This document shows positions 49,720 to 60,900 of a stretch of DNA of 64,000 nt, piece after piece (the stretch's first letter is position 1; every line of letters starts with the position of its first letter). A model generated the notes under the pieces. The model was not told the DNA's origin. It made no database searches and was given only the letters and a program-made list of their open reading frames with translations. The DNA is taken from contig OY811980.1 in assembly GCA_963681505.1 (NCBI GenBank), forward strand, positions 7,325,572-7,389,571. The letters run 5' to 3'. The translations under genes and the position numbers were made by a program. This DNA comes from Eunapius fragilis. Taxonomy: Eukaryota; Porifera; Demospongiae; Spongillida; Spongillidae.

Positions 49720-50527
49720 TCGGAAGTCTCGCTAGAGACTTCCATATACATGTAGGTTTTGACCCGACTATGAATTAATTAAAATCCCGTGACCCTTCCG
49801 TAGCTTCGCTCCCGACGATCGGATCGTCTAACTTGTTGCGGCAATCGATCTAGAAGTCAAAACTGAGTAGTTTCGTTTTTGTTTCACGTCGTAGAACCGC
49901 GTGGTTGTCGAGAACGAAAAATACTGCTGTCCTCGTTCCCCTTCCAATAATAATGGGCGGGTCGTCTGCTTCTGCTTCTTCTTCTTCTTCTTCTTGGGAA
50001 CTTATAACTCGGGACAGGAACACTTTTAAGCAATGAAAATTGCACCAATAGCTTTAGAATTTGCTGGAGGACTCGCTTTGATACACAAAAACCTAAAAGC
50101 CTATATACGGTCTTATCAAGTCTAATTAAGCAAAAGTACCTAGAAAATTTTCACAATACGTCTGGATTGAATTAAATGAAAGGGGGGGAACCTGCGATGC
50201 AACAGTGATTTGGGTAAAAAAAAAATTAAGGAAACAAGTAAATAAAAACATTCTCTCTGAGAAAGTTGGTGGGATATAGGTTTTTGCAGGCAAATAGTAT
50301 ACTGGTGTAAAAAGCAAGGAAACAAGTTTTATCAGAAGGGAAAATGTAATAGTCCTATATTTAGCACAGAAACAGCATATGCCTTGATCGAAGTGTGCTA
50401 AATATAGGACTATTACATTTTCACTTCTGATAAAACTTGTTTCCTTGCTTTTTACACCAGTATACTATTTGCCTGCAAAAACCTATATCCCACCAACTTT
50501 CTCAGAGAGAATGTTTTTATTTACTTG
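49720..50527 (+). mobile_element. Helitron-like element c with empty site at 17980
   Basis: 808 bp. Starts TC with stem GGAAGTCTC / GAGACTTCC and loop GCTA; ends TTTACTTG. Flanks TTGAGAATA| and |TGAATGTTGATTTT match the uninterrupted TGGGGAATATGCATGTTGA near 17970, which fixes both ends and shows A^T insertion with no duplication. Palindrome 50235-50527. A TTC microsatellite near 49975-49995 matches that of copy d. Confidence 0.88.
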
Positions 50528-51917
50528 TGAATGTTGATTTTGAAGGGGCATTTATAGCATAGTTAGGTGATTGTAATGTAAGAGGTACAGGTTTTTAATT
50601 CCTTCTTGGTCGTTATGAAAAAAAAAATTGGCGGGTGGACACACTGCATGGGCAATAATCTTGCATAATACTCAACACCTTATATGCATCTATATCCATC
50701 AGAGCAAACTGAAAACTGGATGTTAATTTCCTCCAATCGCTTGGTATTTGTACACGTATTTCACAGCTGCATATACCATGATTTGTGATATTCCAATCTG
50801 TTATATCTCAAACAGGCCCACCATGGTTATCACTGAGTGCTTTTACTTGAGATGCCCAACACAGATTTTTTTTTAATGCAGGTATACTGCATGCTGCCAT
50901 AAATTGTGTCAGCGGGAAGCCACGCTCAATTGGGAAGGTAACTGTGTGCATAATATCCCATAATATGGTGGGTACTTTTAGTTAAAAGTATTTGAGATGT
51001 GAGCCCAAAACAATAGCTCAGAAAACAGTTGAAAATTTGTGACAGATTATCGACATAGTAACTGCAAGTGGTCATCTAATGGCCACAATTGACAGAAGCA
51101 ATGTAAGTGCTAAGCTCCACTCATTGCACTGCAGCCCCTCTCCCCTCGTCCTCTCATAGTACTGCAGCCCCTCCCCTCGTCCTCTCATAGTACTGCAGCC
51201 CCTCCCCTCGTCCTCTCATAGTACTGCAGCCCCTCCCCTCATAGTATTTAGTTTCATACCCAGACCCAACTCTTGAAGAGGTGGGACTTTTCCCTCCGCA
51301 AGAAACTGTGCCAGTTTGTAGAGGAGAGAAGAGTGACATGAGGTCAGCCATTCCTTCTTGGGGGTATCTAGATTATGTCATTGAAACAATGATTATACGC
51401 CATTTATTGGAAACTGAAGAATACATATCACAACTGATGACCAATGGATGTCAAAGCATCATTTCGGTGATAGCGAGGGGGTGACGAGGTGGGAATGGTA
51501 TGTGACTAACCGATCGATCCCGCTACATCAAACAGTAATGTGTCAAGGCAGAGGTTGCTACAAACATTCCTGACGGCACCCTTGTAAAGTAAAAGTATTC
51601 AAAAATCGTTTCTCTTTACTTTTTATAGAAGCGGCTTCTCATGGAGGAATTGCCATGATTGCAAAGAATGATCAATAATCGCTATTTTCCTTGGATTAAA
51701 TAACTATCTCAAAAAGTTTCGAGAAGGCAAGTTAACAAACTTAATAAAATAACAGGTCACGCCCAGTACAGTATATTAATAAAATAACAGGAAGTATATT
51801 AACTCTCAAAATGTGCACCCATTTCCCGTCGAATAATAATGTGCGGTTACTACATTGATTACTTACAACCCTTGTATGGTAAAAGTGCATTTGTCAGTCT
51901 TTGAGATTGATGCGTGG
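50528..51917. other. Continuation of the duplicated block up to the gene 5 signal exon
   Basis: Matches 17985-19448 with a deletion: only the right arm of the foldback element remains (about 51125-51375). 51595-51917 matches 27350-27692 and is the putative promoter region. No other gene seen. Confidence 0.6.
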
Positions 51918-54900
51918 ATGAAGTCTGTACCGTCTCTACTATTGTTGATCGTTCTGGAACAAGTGTCAGGTACAGGCATGGTTAATTAATGTACGACGGG
52001 GGCAGCAGTACACATTTCAGCCTTTGCATTCAAAATTACCTACAGTTTTGACAGAGAATATACGGGGAGGACGGAGGGAGGAAGAATGTTTGGTCTGTAC
52101 ATGACAGGGCGGATACAGGGAGGGGAGTCCAACGTAATAAGGAGAGTGTGTGGGAAGCGGTTCTCCTTCCACTCCAGCTTCGGGCTGGGGGGGGGGGGCA
52201 TTGTAAGCTTGTCCATCGAAGACTGGGGCGCTCTGCGATGCTTTTTAAATTCTTCGACGTTAATTACATACATGTCCGGCGCTTCAGGCCCGATACGAAA
52301 AGCGGGGAGGGGGAGGGGGGGGGGGGGGGGGGGCTTCAGGCACATGCGCAATACGAAAAGCAGGGGGACTGCTTAGCAGAAGAGGGGGAGGTACCTTATA
52401 TGAAAGGGGGGGTTGCAACCCCCAAACCCCTCCCCTCCCCCCCCCCCCCCCCCCCCCCCCCCCGTATCCGCCTCTGCGTTTAAAACCACGGTGGGCAAAC
52501 CTGTCAAAAGAAAAACATAGTCCCCAGGCCAGCTTGTAGGGACAGCCATAGTCAGTAGTCCCCAGACCGGCTTATATATATATATAGGGACAGCCCAGTC
52601 CCCAGGCCAGCTTATAGGGACAGCTCCCTTCATTGCACAACGCCCAGTAAAAGATGATCCATGAATGCCATTCTTTTTAGTTGCTAAATGTCCATCACGC
52701 TGCTCCTTCAAACCATCACTCCAGGCATCACTCACCTCAATGGAGTCACATTCTCTTTAATAACAGCGGGCATCTTAGCTTCATCAACGTTCGGAGTAAT
52801 TAACACTGACGGACCTGCTTCACTACCAAGATCAAGATCAGTAACATTTACTGGAGCTACAACCAGTGAGTATGAAGCGATCGGTTCACCTATATCATCG
52901 TGCGGAGCCGAGTTCTTAAGAAAATCTTCCATGAACGAACTAAGCATTTCTTGTTCATCAATTCTGGCCAACTTTATTCTGCAACAAGTAAATAAAAACA
53001 TTCTCTACGAGAAAGTTGGTGGGATATAGGATTTGATTATGACATTGGTGATGTAAAAAGCAAGGAAACAAGGTCTTATCAGAAGGAAAAATGTCATAGT
53101 CCTATATTTAGCACATTTCTAGGGCATGTGTTGTTTGTGTGCTAAATATAGGACTATGACATTTTCCCTTCTGATAAGACCTTGTTTCCTTGCTTTTTAC
53201 ACCACCAATGTCATAATCAAATCCTATATCCCACCAACTTTCTCGTAGAGAATGTTTTTATTTACTTGTTTTCTTTATTTTTTTTCATACCATTAAATTA
53301 TACAAGACATAGGAGGCTGATAGTCGATTGTTTATCAAAGTATTATATTATATAAAAGCGAGTCCTCCAGCCGATTCTGAAGCTATTGGTGAAATTTTCA
53401 TCGCTTAGAAATGTTCCTGTCCTGAGTTATGCGTTGCCAAGAAGAAGGAGGAGAAGAATAAGAAGACGACCCGCCCCTTGTTCCGAGACTGGGTACGAGG
53501 ACGGGCAGTACACTCTTGTTCTCAACAACCACGCGGTTCAGCGACATGAAACAAAAACGAAACTACTCATTTTTGACTTCTAGATCGATTGCTAAAACAA
53601 GCTACACGATCCGATCGTCGGGAGTGTTTTACAGACGGGTCGCGTTTTTTAATGACATTCATAGTCGGGGTCAAATCCTATATGGAAGTTTCTAACGAAA
53701 CTTCCGATATTCCGCTCCAGACTTTTTACGCATACCTCTTGTCTGCAGAGACATAGCACTTCAATTGATATTTAGTAGGCTTCTGCAAGTCTGCAAAGTG
53801 TAACCGATATGAATACTATCATCGACTGCGGGTTATCCAAATAAACGAGTTGTATAGTTAATTATTTAATTCCTTAAAATTAATGGATAATTAGATATGT
53901 AACGGTTGGTGATATGTAATCGCTTTCACAGGAAAAAGTTATAAACGTCCAGCCTGGATTTTTTTTAACAAAAACCCATCCTGGAATGGAGCAAATAGCG
54001 TTAAAACAATCCTGGGATTGAGCGTCCAGGGTGGGAATAGATATGGTTCTACGAACTTCTACCCTGGTTATGTCGAACAAAAACCATGTTGAGGTAATCA
54101 TTATATTCGTACTTCAACATGGGTTTACAAAACCAGGGTAGAACAACCACTATTCCCACCCTGGACGTTCAATCCCAGGATGGTTTTTACGCTATTAGGA
54201 TGGGTTTTTGTTAAAAACCAGCCAAAAAAATCCAGGCTGGACGTTTATAACCTTTTCCTGTGTTTGTAGCCTCAATTAAGATTGTAGGCGCATTTAATCG
54301 GCGCATTCCAGACTAACTACTTCACTAACTTCAGGCGTAATTCTGGCGCCCTAATTACATTTTGGCGCCCCTGTATTTAGGGCCGCTGGGGGGGCAATTG
54401 CCCTTTCACTCCCGCCCCCACTTGAGCATGGAATTACTGTACATGTATGCCCACATCAGGGCATGGCATTACTGTACATGTATGTCCACATCAGGACTTG
54501 GCATTACTGTACATGTGTGCCCACATCAGGGCTTGGCATCACTATATCCCACACAGGCCAGACTGCTGGGATCACATGGAATGGCATGTCTGTAGCCAAC
54601 AACAGTCTGGTGACCCTGACAGTGGTCCTGCAGAGAGTGAGTGCTGTATCTAACTCACGATATCCTCTGATGTGTGAGGGTATAACAGGTGGACAGTGGT
54701 ATCAACCAAATGGAGCCCTGTTTCCACCAGCAACTCCAGACCCTCCTTACACCCCCGGAGGGTGGGGTCAACGAAATGTGTCACGAGGAGTAGAGCTGTA
54801 TCGTGGAACTCCTTATGACTTCCCACATGGTGTTCAATGTTGTACCAATACCACCACCACACTCTGTGTTGGAATGTACACTGATCTCACACTAGCAGCA

Positions 54901-56370
54901 TCATCAGGCATAGCTACATCAGGCACTATGGGCTATACTCTCTCTGTAGCAGCCACTTGTAAGTAGAGAGGAAAGTACATCACATGTGTTATGGAATTGT
55001 TGACTCTCCCACAGATGGTCCTAACATCACAGGAGGTGTCCAGTTTCAGCTGTTGACACCTACAAATGTTGATCCACCAGTGTTCCAGTTGACCTGCACC
55101 AGCACTAGTTCTCCTCCTACAACTATGCAGTGGACCATCAATGGAAGTCCAGTGATTGGTGGTAGTTATGCTTCCTCTCAGATAGTGACAGATCGACCAA
55201 CATCTACTTACAACAACACCCTGACTGTGACTGGGAGAGCACCTGGGATGTACACATGCAATGTCACCACTACCTGCTCACCAGTGTGTGGACCTACAGG
55301 GTTTACTCTCAATCCAAGATCCATTACCTCATTCCTCAGTGTATCAGGTAAGTACTGCCTATGAAGAGTGTCTTGTACCAAAAGACATGTACCTCTATAC
55401 AGGTCCTCCTGCCCCACCCACTGGTGTCACTGCTGTGCAGTCTGGTCCCACATCTGTCAGTGTCTCTTGGACTGCACCAACCTCAGGTGGTCCAGTGAGC
55501 AGATATGATATCTACTATGTGGCTAATGGAGTCCCAAGTACAAGTGGTGGTTCAACCACTTCTACCGCTTATGTCCTAGCCAACCTTCAAGTTGGGGTTC
55601 AGTATATCATCTCTGTCATAGCTGTGGGCACTTATATGCCATCTCAGAGTGCTGGTGTCATACTAACTCTGAGTGAGTCATCATATTATAGTTATGGTAA
55701 TTAACCATTGCCCTCTCCTCCTCCCCAGTACCATCATCCCCCTCACCCATGGTAGCACAGGTCACCCCAACATCCATCACTGTCATGTGGTCACAGACTT
55801 CTGGAGAGATAGGTACCACTTACACCCTCTCCTACATCTACCAGGGACCATGTACTGGTGGTGGTGGTGGTGGTGGTGGTGGTAGGTCCATTGGCACTAC
55901 TACCCAGTACACCATCACTGGACTGCAGGAGTTCAGTCCCTACACCCTCATCCTCAGTGCCTCCAATGGTGGAGGGAGTAGCCCTCCGGCTAGTGTGATG
56001 GTCAACACCTCCTCTGCAGGTGAGGTGGATGACCTCATCTCAAGATGGCTGACTCCCTTCCCTTCTCTCCCAACAGCTCCCTCTGCTCCTCCTAACAGCC
56101 TCACTCAAGTGAACAAGACCTCCTCCACTGTCACCATCAGTTGGGGGGAAGTCCCCTGTGTGGACCTGAACAGTGTGATAGTGGGTTACAGTGTTCGCTA
56201 TGGACCTGTGACCAGTGGTGTGAGAGGGATAGTATCTACCTCTGGGAGGGCAGTGACTGTGACTGGACTGGCTCCTTATACCAACTACTCCATTGAGGTG
56301 TCAGCAGTCAACAGTGATGGAGCCATGGGTCCTTATACCTCTCCTCTCTTTGTGGTGACTGAGCAAAGTG
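51918..56370 (+). CDS. Gene 5: signal peptide, Ig A, Ig B, FN3 C, two more FN3; no end seen
   Basis: Exons 51918-51969 (MKSVPSLLLLIVLEQVS), 54557-54958 (A), 55015-55347 (B), 55403-55672 (C), 55729-56019 (FN3), 56077-56370 (FN3). All joins are phase 1 and open. The first extra FN3 contains nine consecutive glycines from a GGT repeat (seven in gene 3). After AGTG|GTAAGT at 56370 no further FN3, membrane or tail exon follows. The next compatible exon is module A of gene 6 at 57904, also phase 1. Either gene 5 is truncated, or genes 5 and 6 form one very long secreted protein. The corresponding gene 3 continues with two FN3, TM and tail, so 3' exons have been lost or replaced here. Confidence 0.8.
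52300..52465. repeat. G and C homopolymers with MITE-like remnants
   Basis: G-rich run 52310-52333 and C run about 52438-52463, each next to GATACG or GTATCCGCCTCTG, with AAAGGGGGGGTTGCAACCC between. They look like decayed ends of the MITE family seen at 33349. In intron 1 of gene 5. Confidence 0.65.
52517..52628. repeat. 31-bp minisatellite in intron 1 of gene 5
   Basis: About three copies, one with a TATATATA interruption. Same unit as in genes 2, 3 and 6. Confidence 0.85.
52705..52978 (-). other. Possible captured or host exon beside Helitron-like element b
   Basis: A minus-strand frame without low complexity (RIDEQEMLSSFMEDFLKNSA ... GEPIASYSLVVAPVNVTDLD), preceded by TTGCAG and ending near CCATTGAG|GTGAGTG, so it has the look of one internal exon. 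It touches the 3' end of element b. I do not recognise the protein; no neighbouring exons were found. Confidence 0.3.
52985..53707 (-). mobile_element. Helitron-like element b
   Basis: 723 bp in intron 1 of gene 5. On the minus strand it starts TC at 53707 with stem GGAAGTTTC / GAAACTTCC and ends CTTG at 52985. Host is GGAATA|TTGCAG. Palindrome 52985-53268 (284 bp) has almost perfect arms. It retains about 80 bp between palindrome and body that element a lacks. Confidence 0.85.
53927..54262. mobile_element. Second foldback element, about 336 bp
   Basis: Left end CACAGGAAAAAGTTATAAACG, right end its reverse complement; arms of about 160 bp with several mismatches (CCAGCCTGGA, CCATCCTGGAATG, CCAGGGTGGGAATAG, CTACCCTGGTT). 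No relation to the Helitron palindromes and no coding potential. In intron 1 of gene 5. Confidence 0.8.
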
Positions 56371-57482
56371 GTAAGTGTGGGGTGGGTGAATATTGAATTA
56401 TTGATAGAGATAGCAATACCTGTAACAGTACTGCACCTGTTTTAGCAATGTATGCATATGTGACCTGCCAGGAGTAACCCTGATGAATAGTACAGAACTG
56501 CTCCATTTTTAGATGAAGTAATTGTACACATATAGATGTACCAGATTTTCAGATTTATAAAAGAAGGCAATTCAAGGGATATCCATTGCTCTATATAGTA
56601 TATCGTGCTATGGACATGATTAATGAGCAAGTTGCATTCTCTGAGAAGATATCTCTTAGCTCCATCGCCTCTGTACCTTGTAGTCAGAAAGTTGTACCTT
56701 TGAAACCAGATGGTCTTCAATTCCAGTAACTTACAGTAAAATCCTCACCTGCGGATAAAGCACAATTATATTTCATTTAGAAAAACCAAACGTGCTGCAT
56801 CATGGCTTTCTGTAACAGCGAGGCTTTCATCTGACACAGAGAAGTTCCATACTGGCAGTAAGATGGTGATTGGCTTAGACAATCTCATATGGGTCTCAAT
56901 GTGCGCTATGCCCTGAGCTTTCTTGACTCCTTAGGCCACTTCTTAGTGGAATCCTTCCACAAGGCACATTTGTCGGTCCAGGTGGAAGCAGGTGCATGCA
57001 GGGTTCAGCATAGACCTCTCCCAGTCAAGGCCTGTACAAGACTGGCATCACTGCTTTTGACATCTCTGTTGTCTCACCACTTGTCTACAGTGGGAGCAGT
57101 AGGAGGTGCAGCATCAGAGGCAGCTGAGATGATAAAGCACACTGCCTTTGATGCAGAGGGTGTTGAGTTGGGTGGGTGCCCATCCCCTCTTGTGATGTAG
57201 TCTTATGGGGCATGGGGCAAGGAGGCTCAATGGTGCTTTTCTAGACTTGCATCTCCCATGGCTGTGCCACGGCAAACCTTTCAACTTTATGCAAGGCTTC
57301 ACATCCCCCTGATGAGGGCGAACTCTAGGGCTAAGATTAAGTTAGTAATTATATAATGTATTTCATACCGTGTAGCTCATGTGTGCATGCATGCTTGATC
57401 GCATGTAATGCCTGCATCATAAAATGTGTGTATCTGCAGGTCAGTGTGTTGAGTCTGCCGTATACCTTCAATCATTATTAAT
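56371..57482. other. Spacer between the last FN3 of gene 5 and gene 6
   Basis: No family module, splice-paired exon or signal-peptide exon recognised. A 103-codon frame at 56889-57200 has no recognisable domain. It could be a long intron if genes 5 and 6 are one. Confidence 0.4.
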
Positions 57483-57633
57483 GGGACCGCCCTAGTCAGT
57501 AGTCCCCAGGCCAACTTATAGGGACAGCCCTAGTCCCAAGGCCAGCTTATAAAGACAGCCCTAGTCCCCAGGCCAGCTTATAAGGACAGCCCTAGTCCTC
57601 AGCCAGCTTATAAGGACAGCCCTAGTCAGTAGC
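57483..57633. repeat. 31-bp minisatellite before module A of gene 6
   Basis: About five copies of the unit that occupies intron 1 in genes 2, 3 and 5. Its presence without a signal exon suggests that intron 1 was retained while exon 1 was lost. Confidence 0.9.
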
Positions 57634-57903
57634 ACAATCCCTTTCCCAAGATCACTATCACTAACAGTTGGGATGGACAACCTCATCATGGTACAATGTT
57701 TCATGTGTCCCTAAATTCTTCTGGTTGAGGATATACCAGCCATGATATCTGAGAAATGGTGGAATTAGATTATGAGTTATTGCTATCATACACAAACAAG
57801 TATATGCAAATTGCACCCTCCTCCCCTCTCTCCATATAAAGCTCTAACAATGTTCATCCAACATGATGTCCATCTGTGCTTGGCATCACTATATCCCACA
57901 CAG

Positions 57904-60900
57904 GCCAAACTGCTGGGATCACATGGAATGGCAAGACTGTAGGCAACAACAGTCTGGTGACCCTGGCAGTGGTCCTGCAGAGAGTGAGTGTCGTAACTAC
58001 AACACTGTTTCCACTGGTGTGTGAGGGTATAACAGGTGGACAGTGGTATCAACCAAATGGAGCCCTGTTTCCACTAGCAACACCAGACAATACAACTATT
58101 CCTCAATCTTGGGGTCAACGAAATGTGTCACGAGGAGTAGAGCTGTATCGTGGAACTCCTTATGACTTCCCACATGGTGTTCAATGTTGTACCAATACCA
58201 CCATCACACTCTGTGTTGGAATGTACACTGATCTCACATTTGCTGCATCATCAGGCATAGCTGCATCAGGCAATATGGGCAATACTCTCTCTGTAGCAGC
58301 CACTTGTAAGTAGAGAGGAAAGTACATCACATGTGTTATGGAAGTGTTGACTCTCCCACAGATGGTCCTAACATCACAGGAGGTGTCCTGTTTCAGCTGT
58401 TGACACCTACAAATGTTGATCCACCAGTGTTCCAGTTGACCTGCACCAGCACTAGTTCTCCTCCTACAACTGTGCAGTGGACCATCAATGGAAGTTCAGT
58501 GAATGGTGGTAACTATGCTTCCTCTCAGATAGTGACAGATCGACCAACATCTACTTACAACAACACCCTGACTGTGACTGGGAGAGCACCTGGGATGTAC
58601 ACATGCAATGTCACCACTACCTGCTCACCAGTGTGTGGACCTACAGGGTTTACTCTCAATCCAAGATCCACTACCTCATCCCTCAGTGTATCAGGTAAGT
58701 ACTGCCTATGAAGAGTGTCTTGTACCAAAAGACATGTACCTCTATACAGGTCCTCCTGCCCCACCCACTGGTTTCATTGCTGTGCAGTCTGGTCCCACAT
58801 CTGTCAGTGTCTCTTGGACTGCACCAACCTCAGGTGGTCAAGTGAGCAGATATGATATCTACTATGTGGCTAATGGAGTCCCAAGTACAAGTGGTGGTTC
58901 AACCACTTCTACTTCTTATGTCCTAACTAACCTTCAAGTTGGGGTTCAGTACAACATCTCTGTCATAGCTGTGGGCACTTATATGCCATCTCAGAATGCT
59001 GGTGTCATACTGACTCTGAGTGAGTCATCATATTATAGTTATGGTACTTAATCAAGTGTCCTTTAAGCAAAGTTTAATTTTACGTACATCGTGTTAGTTT
59101 CGTATCCAGACCCAATGTTCATCATCGCTTGCAATGTTTTTATGACAATGTGCTTACCGACATGCTAGTTTCACCACCTGAGCGTGTCGTTATGCAGCCG
59201 GAACTGAGAAATAATTTTCTGCCATCACTTCCTTCAATCGTAGCTTATTTAATTCTCGTCTCTTTTAGGCTGTTATACATCTATTTTAGTCTATGACAGT
59301 ACATAAGTGCATGTATTGTGCCCTTATTTTTACTGCAGAACGCGTTAAGCATGGATAACTCGTCTGAAAAAGTGTATATAAAAACTTTTCCTTCGGCAGG
59401 ACAAAAAGTGAGCCTCAGTTGGAACGGTAACCAGGTGGCCAACAACAGCATGGTCAGCAACCAGCAGCTGTACACGTCCAGCTACTGGAGCTACACCACC
59501 TACACGCCCCTACGGTGCGAGCTCGCAGGATATGGCAACGCTTCGGCGAGGCAGTGGTACGGACCGACGGGTGCAGCCCTCCCGTCAAGGGACATGTCCG
59601 TCAGCGGAGGGTACGGCCAGGTAATGGTGCAAGGTACTGGTGTGGACCTTTACAGCGGAGGGGTTAGCTATACCACGCAAGGCGTTCACCGCTGCGATAT
59701 CGTCGACGCAAACGGAACCTTATATCGCCTGTACGTTGCCATTTACAACGACCCGAGTCAGACCTATGCCACGGCTAGTTGTGAGTTCCCCTGCACACAA
59801 AAAGGCACGCGTGCATGTACATGTAATTGTATGCATATTACCTACGAGGGGACCCGATGGAGCGATAAATCAGGTCCCCAGACTTACTTACCTGCTATAC
59901 ATGTTACCTGCAGACGGACCAAGCAATTTCGGCGGTATCCAGTACCGGCTAATGACAGCTCTACCGGTCGAACCGGCAGTATTCCAGCTTTCCTACACCA
60001 CCACTTATTCTCCCGCCACGATCGTCCGGTGGACGTACAACGGCAACATGGCGAACGGTACTACCTTTCAGGTTGTGACGGATCTGCTATTGTCCACCTA
60101 TCAGAACGTCCTGGTGGTGACAGGAAAGATGGCGGGTGTATACACGTGCACAGTTACTACTACCTGCGCACCAGCGTGTGGAAGCTTCACGGGACCACGT
60201 TCAGTCACCGCATCTCTAACCATACCAGGTACATACGCCGGCGGGTACTTTAAAAATTAAATTATTGACAACACGTAATACAATTACGGCAATGGAAAAC
60301 TGCAGGGTCAGTCTGTTTTTAGCACCACTAAATGTCACGTGTAGCGTAAGAGCAGTGCTGTTTTGAGGGCAAAAAGGGCAAGACTTAATTTTAAAATAGC
60401 CACTGTTTTTGACAGACATATCCTAAATGGCATACCAATACATACTGTTCACTGTTATGACCACATGTTGGCTCCACCCCCATGCAATGGCTCCACCCCC
60501 ATGCAGCTCAGCCTGGACCACCCACCCAAGTCACTGTGTCACAAACTGGACCCACCTCCTTGAGGGTGTCGTGGGTCCCAGGCAGTGGACCACTGAATGG
60601 TTACTATATCCTCTCTGGGTCAGAGGGAACACCTACTTACAGCACTGCGACCTCAGCATTACCATTCTATGACATCAATACTAGCCTCCAGTCAAATAAC
60701 CTTATCACTGTCGCAGCCATAGGAACATACTTCACAAGCAGCTGTAAGAAAAAGGCCATTGCATATAAACATGTCTTCAACTGACTCTCCTCATGTCTCT
60801 CCATCCCTCTCCCTCTCTCTTTCTGCCTTCCACTTCATCCTCACCCCCACCCCACTGGCCTCTCTACTCCCTCTCCACCATCCCTCCATTCCCACTCTCA

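Noticed and set aside
56889..57200. 103-codon frame between genes 5 and 6
   Set aside because: No recognisable family and no exon-like boundaries; left as unassigned spacer.
59318..60253. 311-codon single frame in gene 6
   Set aside because: Reads through the A'-B' intron and then continues in the wrong frame of module B'; paralogue gene 2 and splice sites show two exons.
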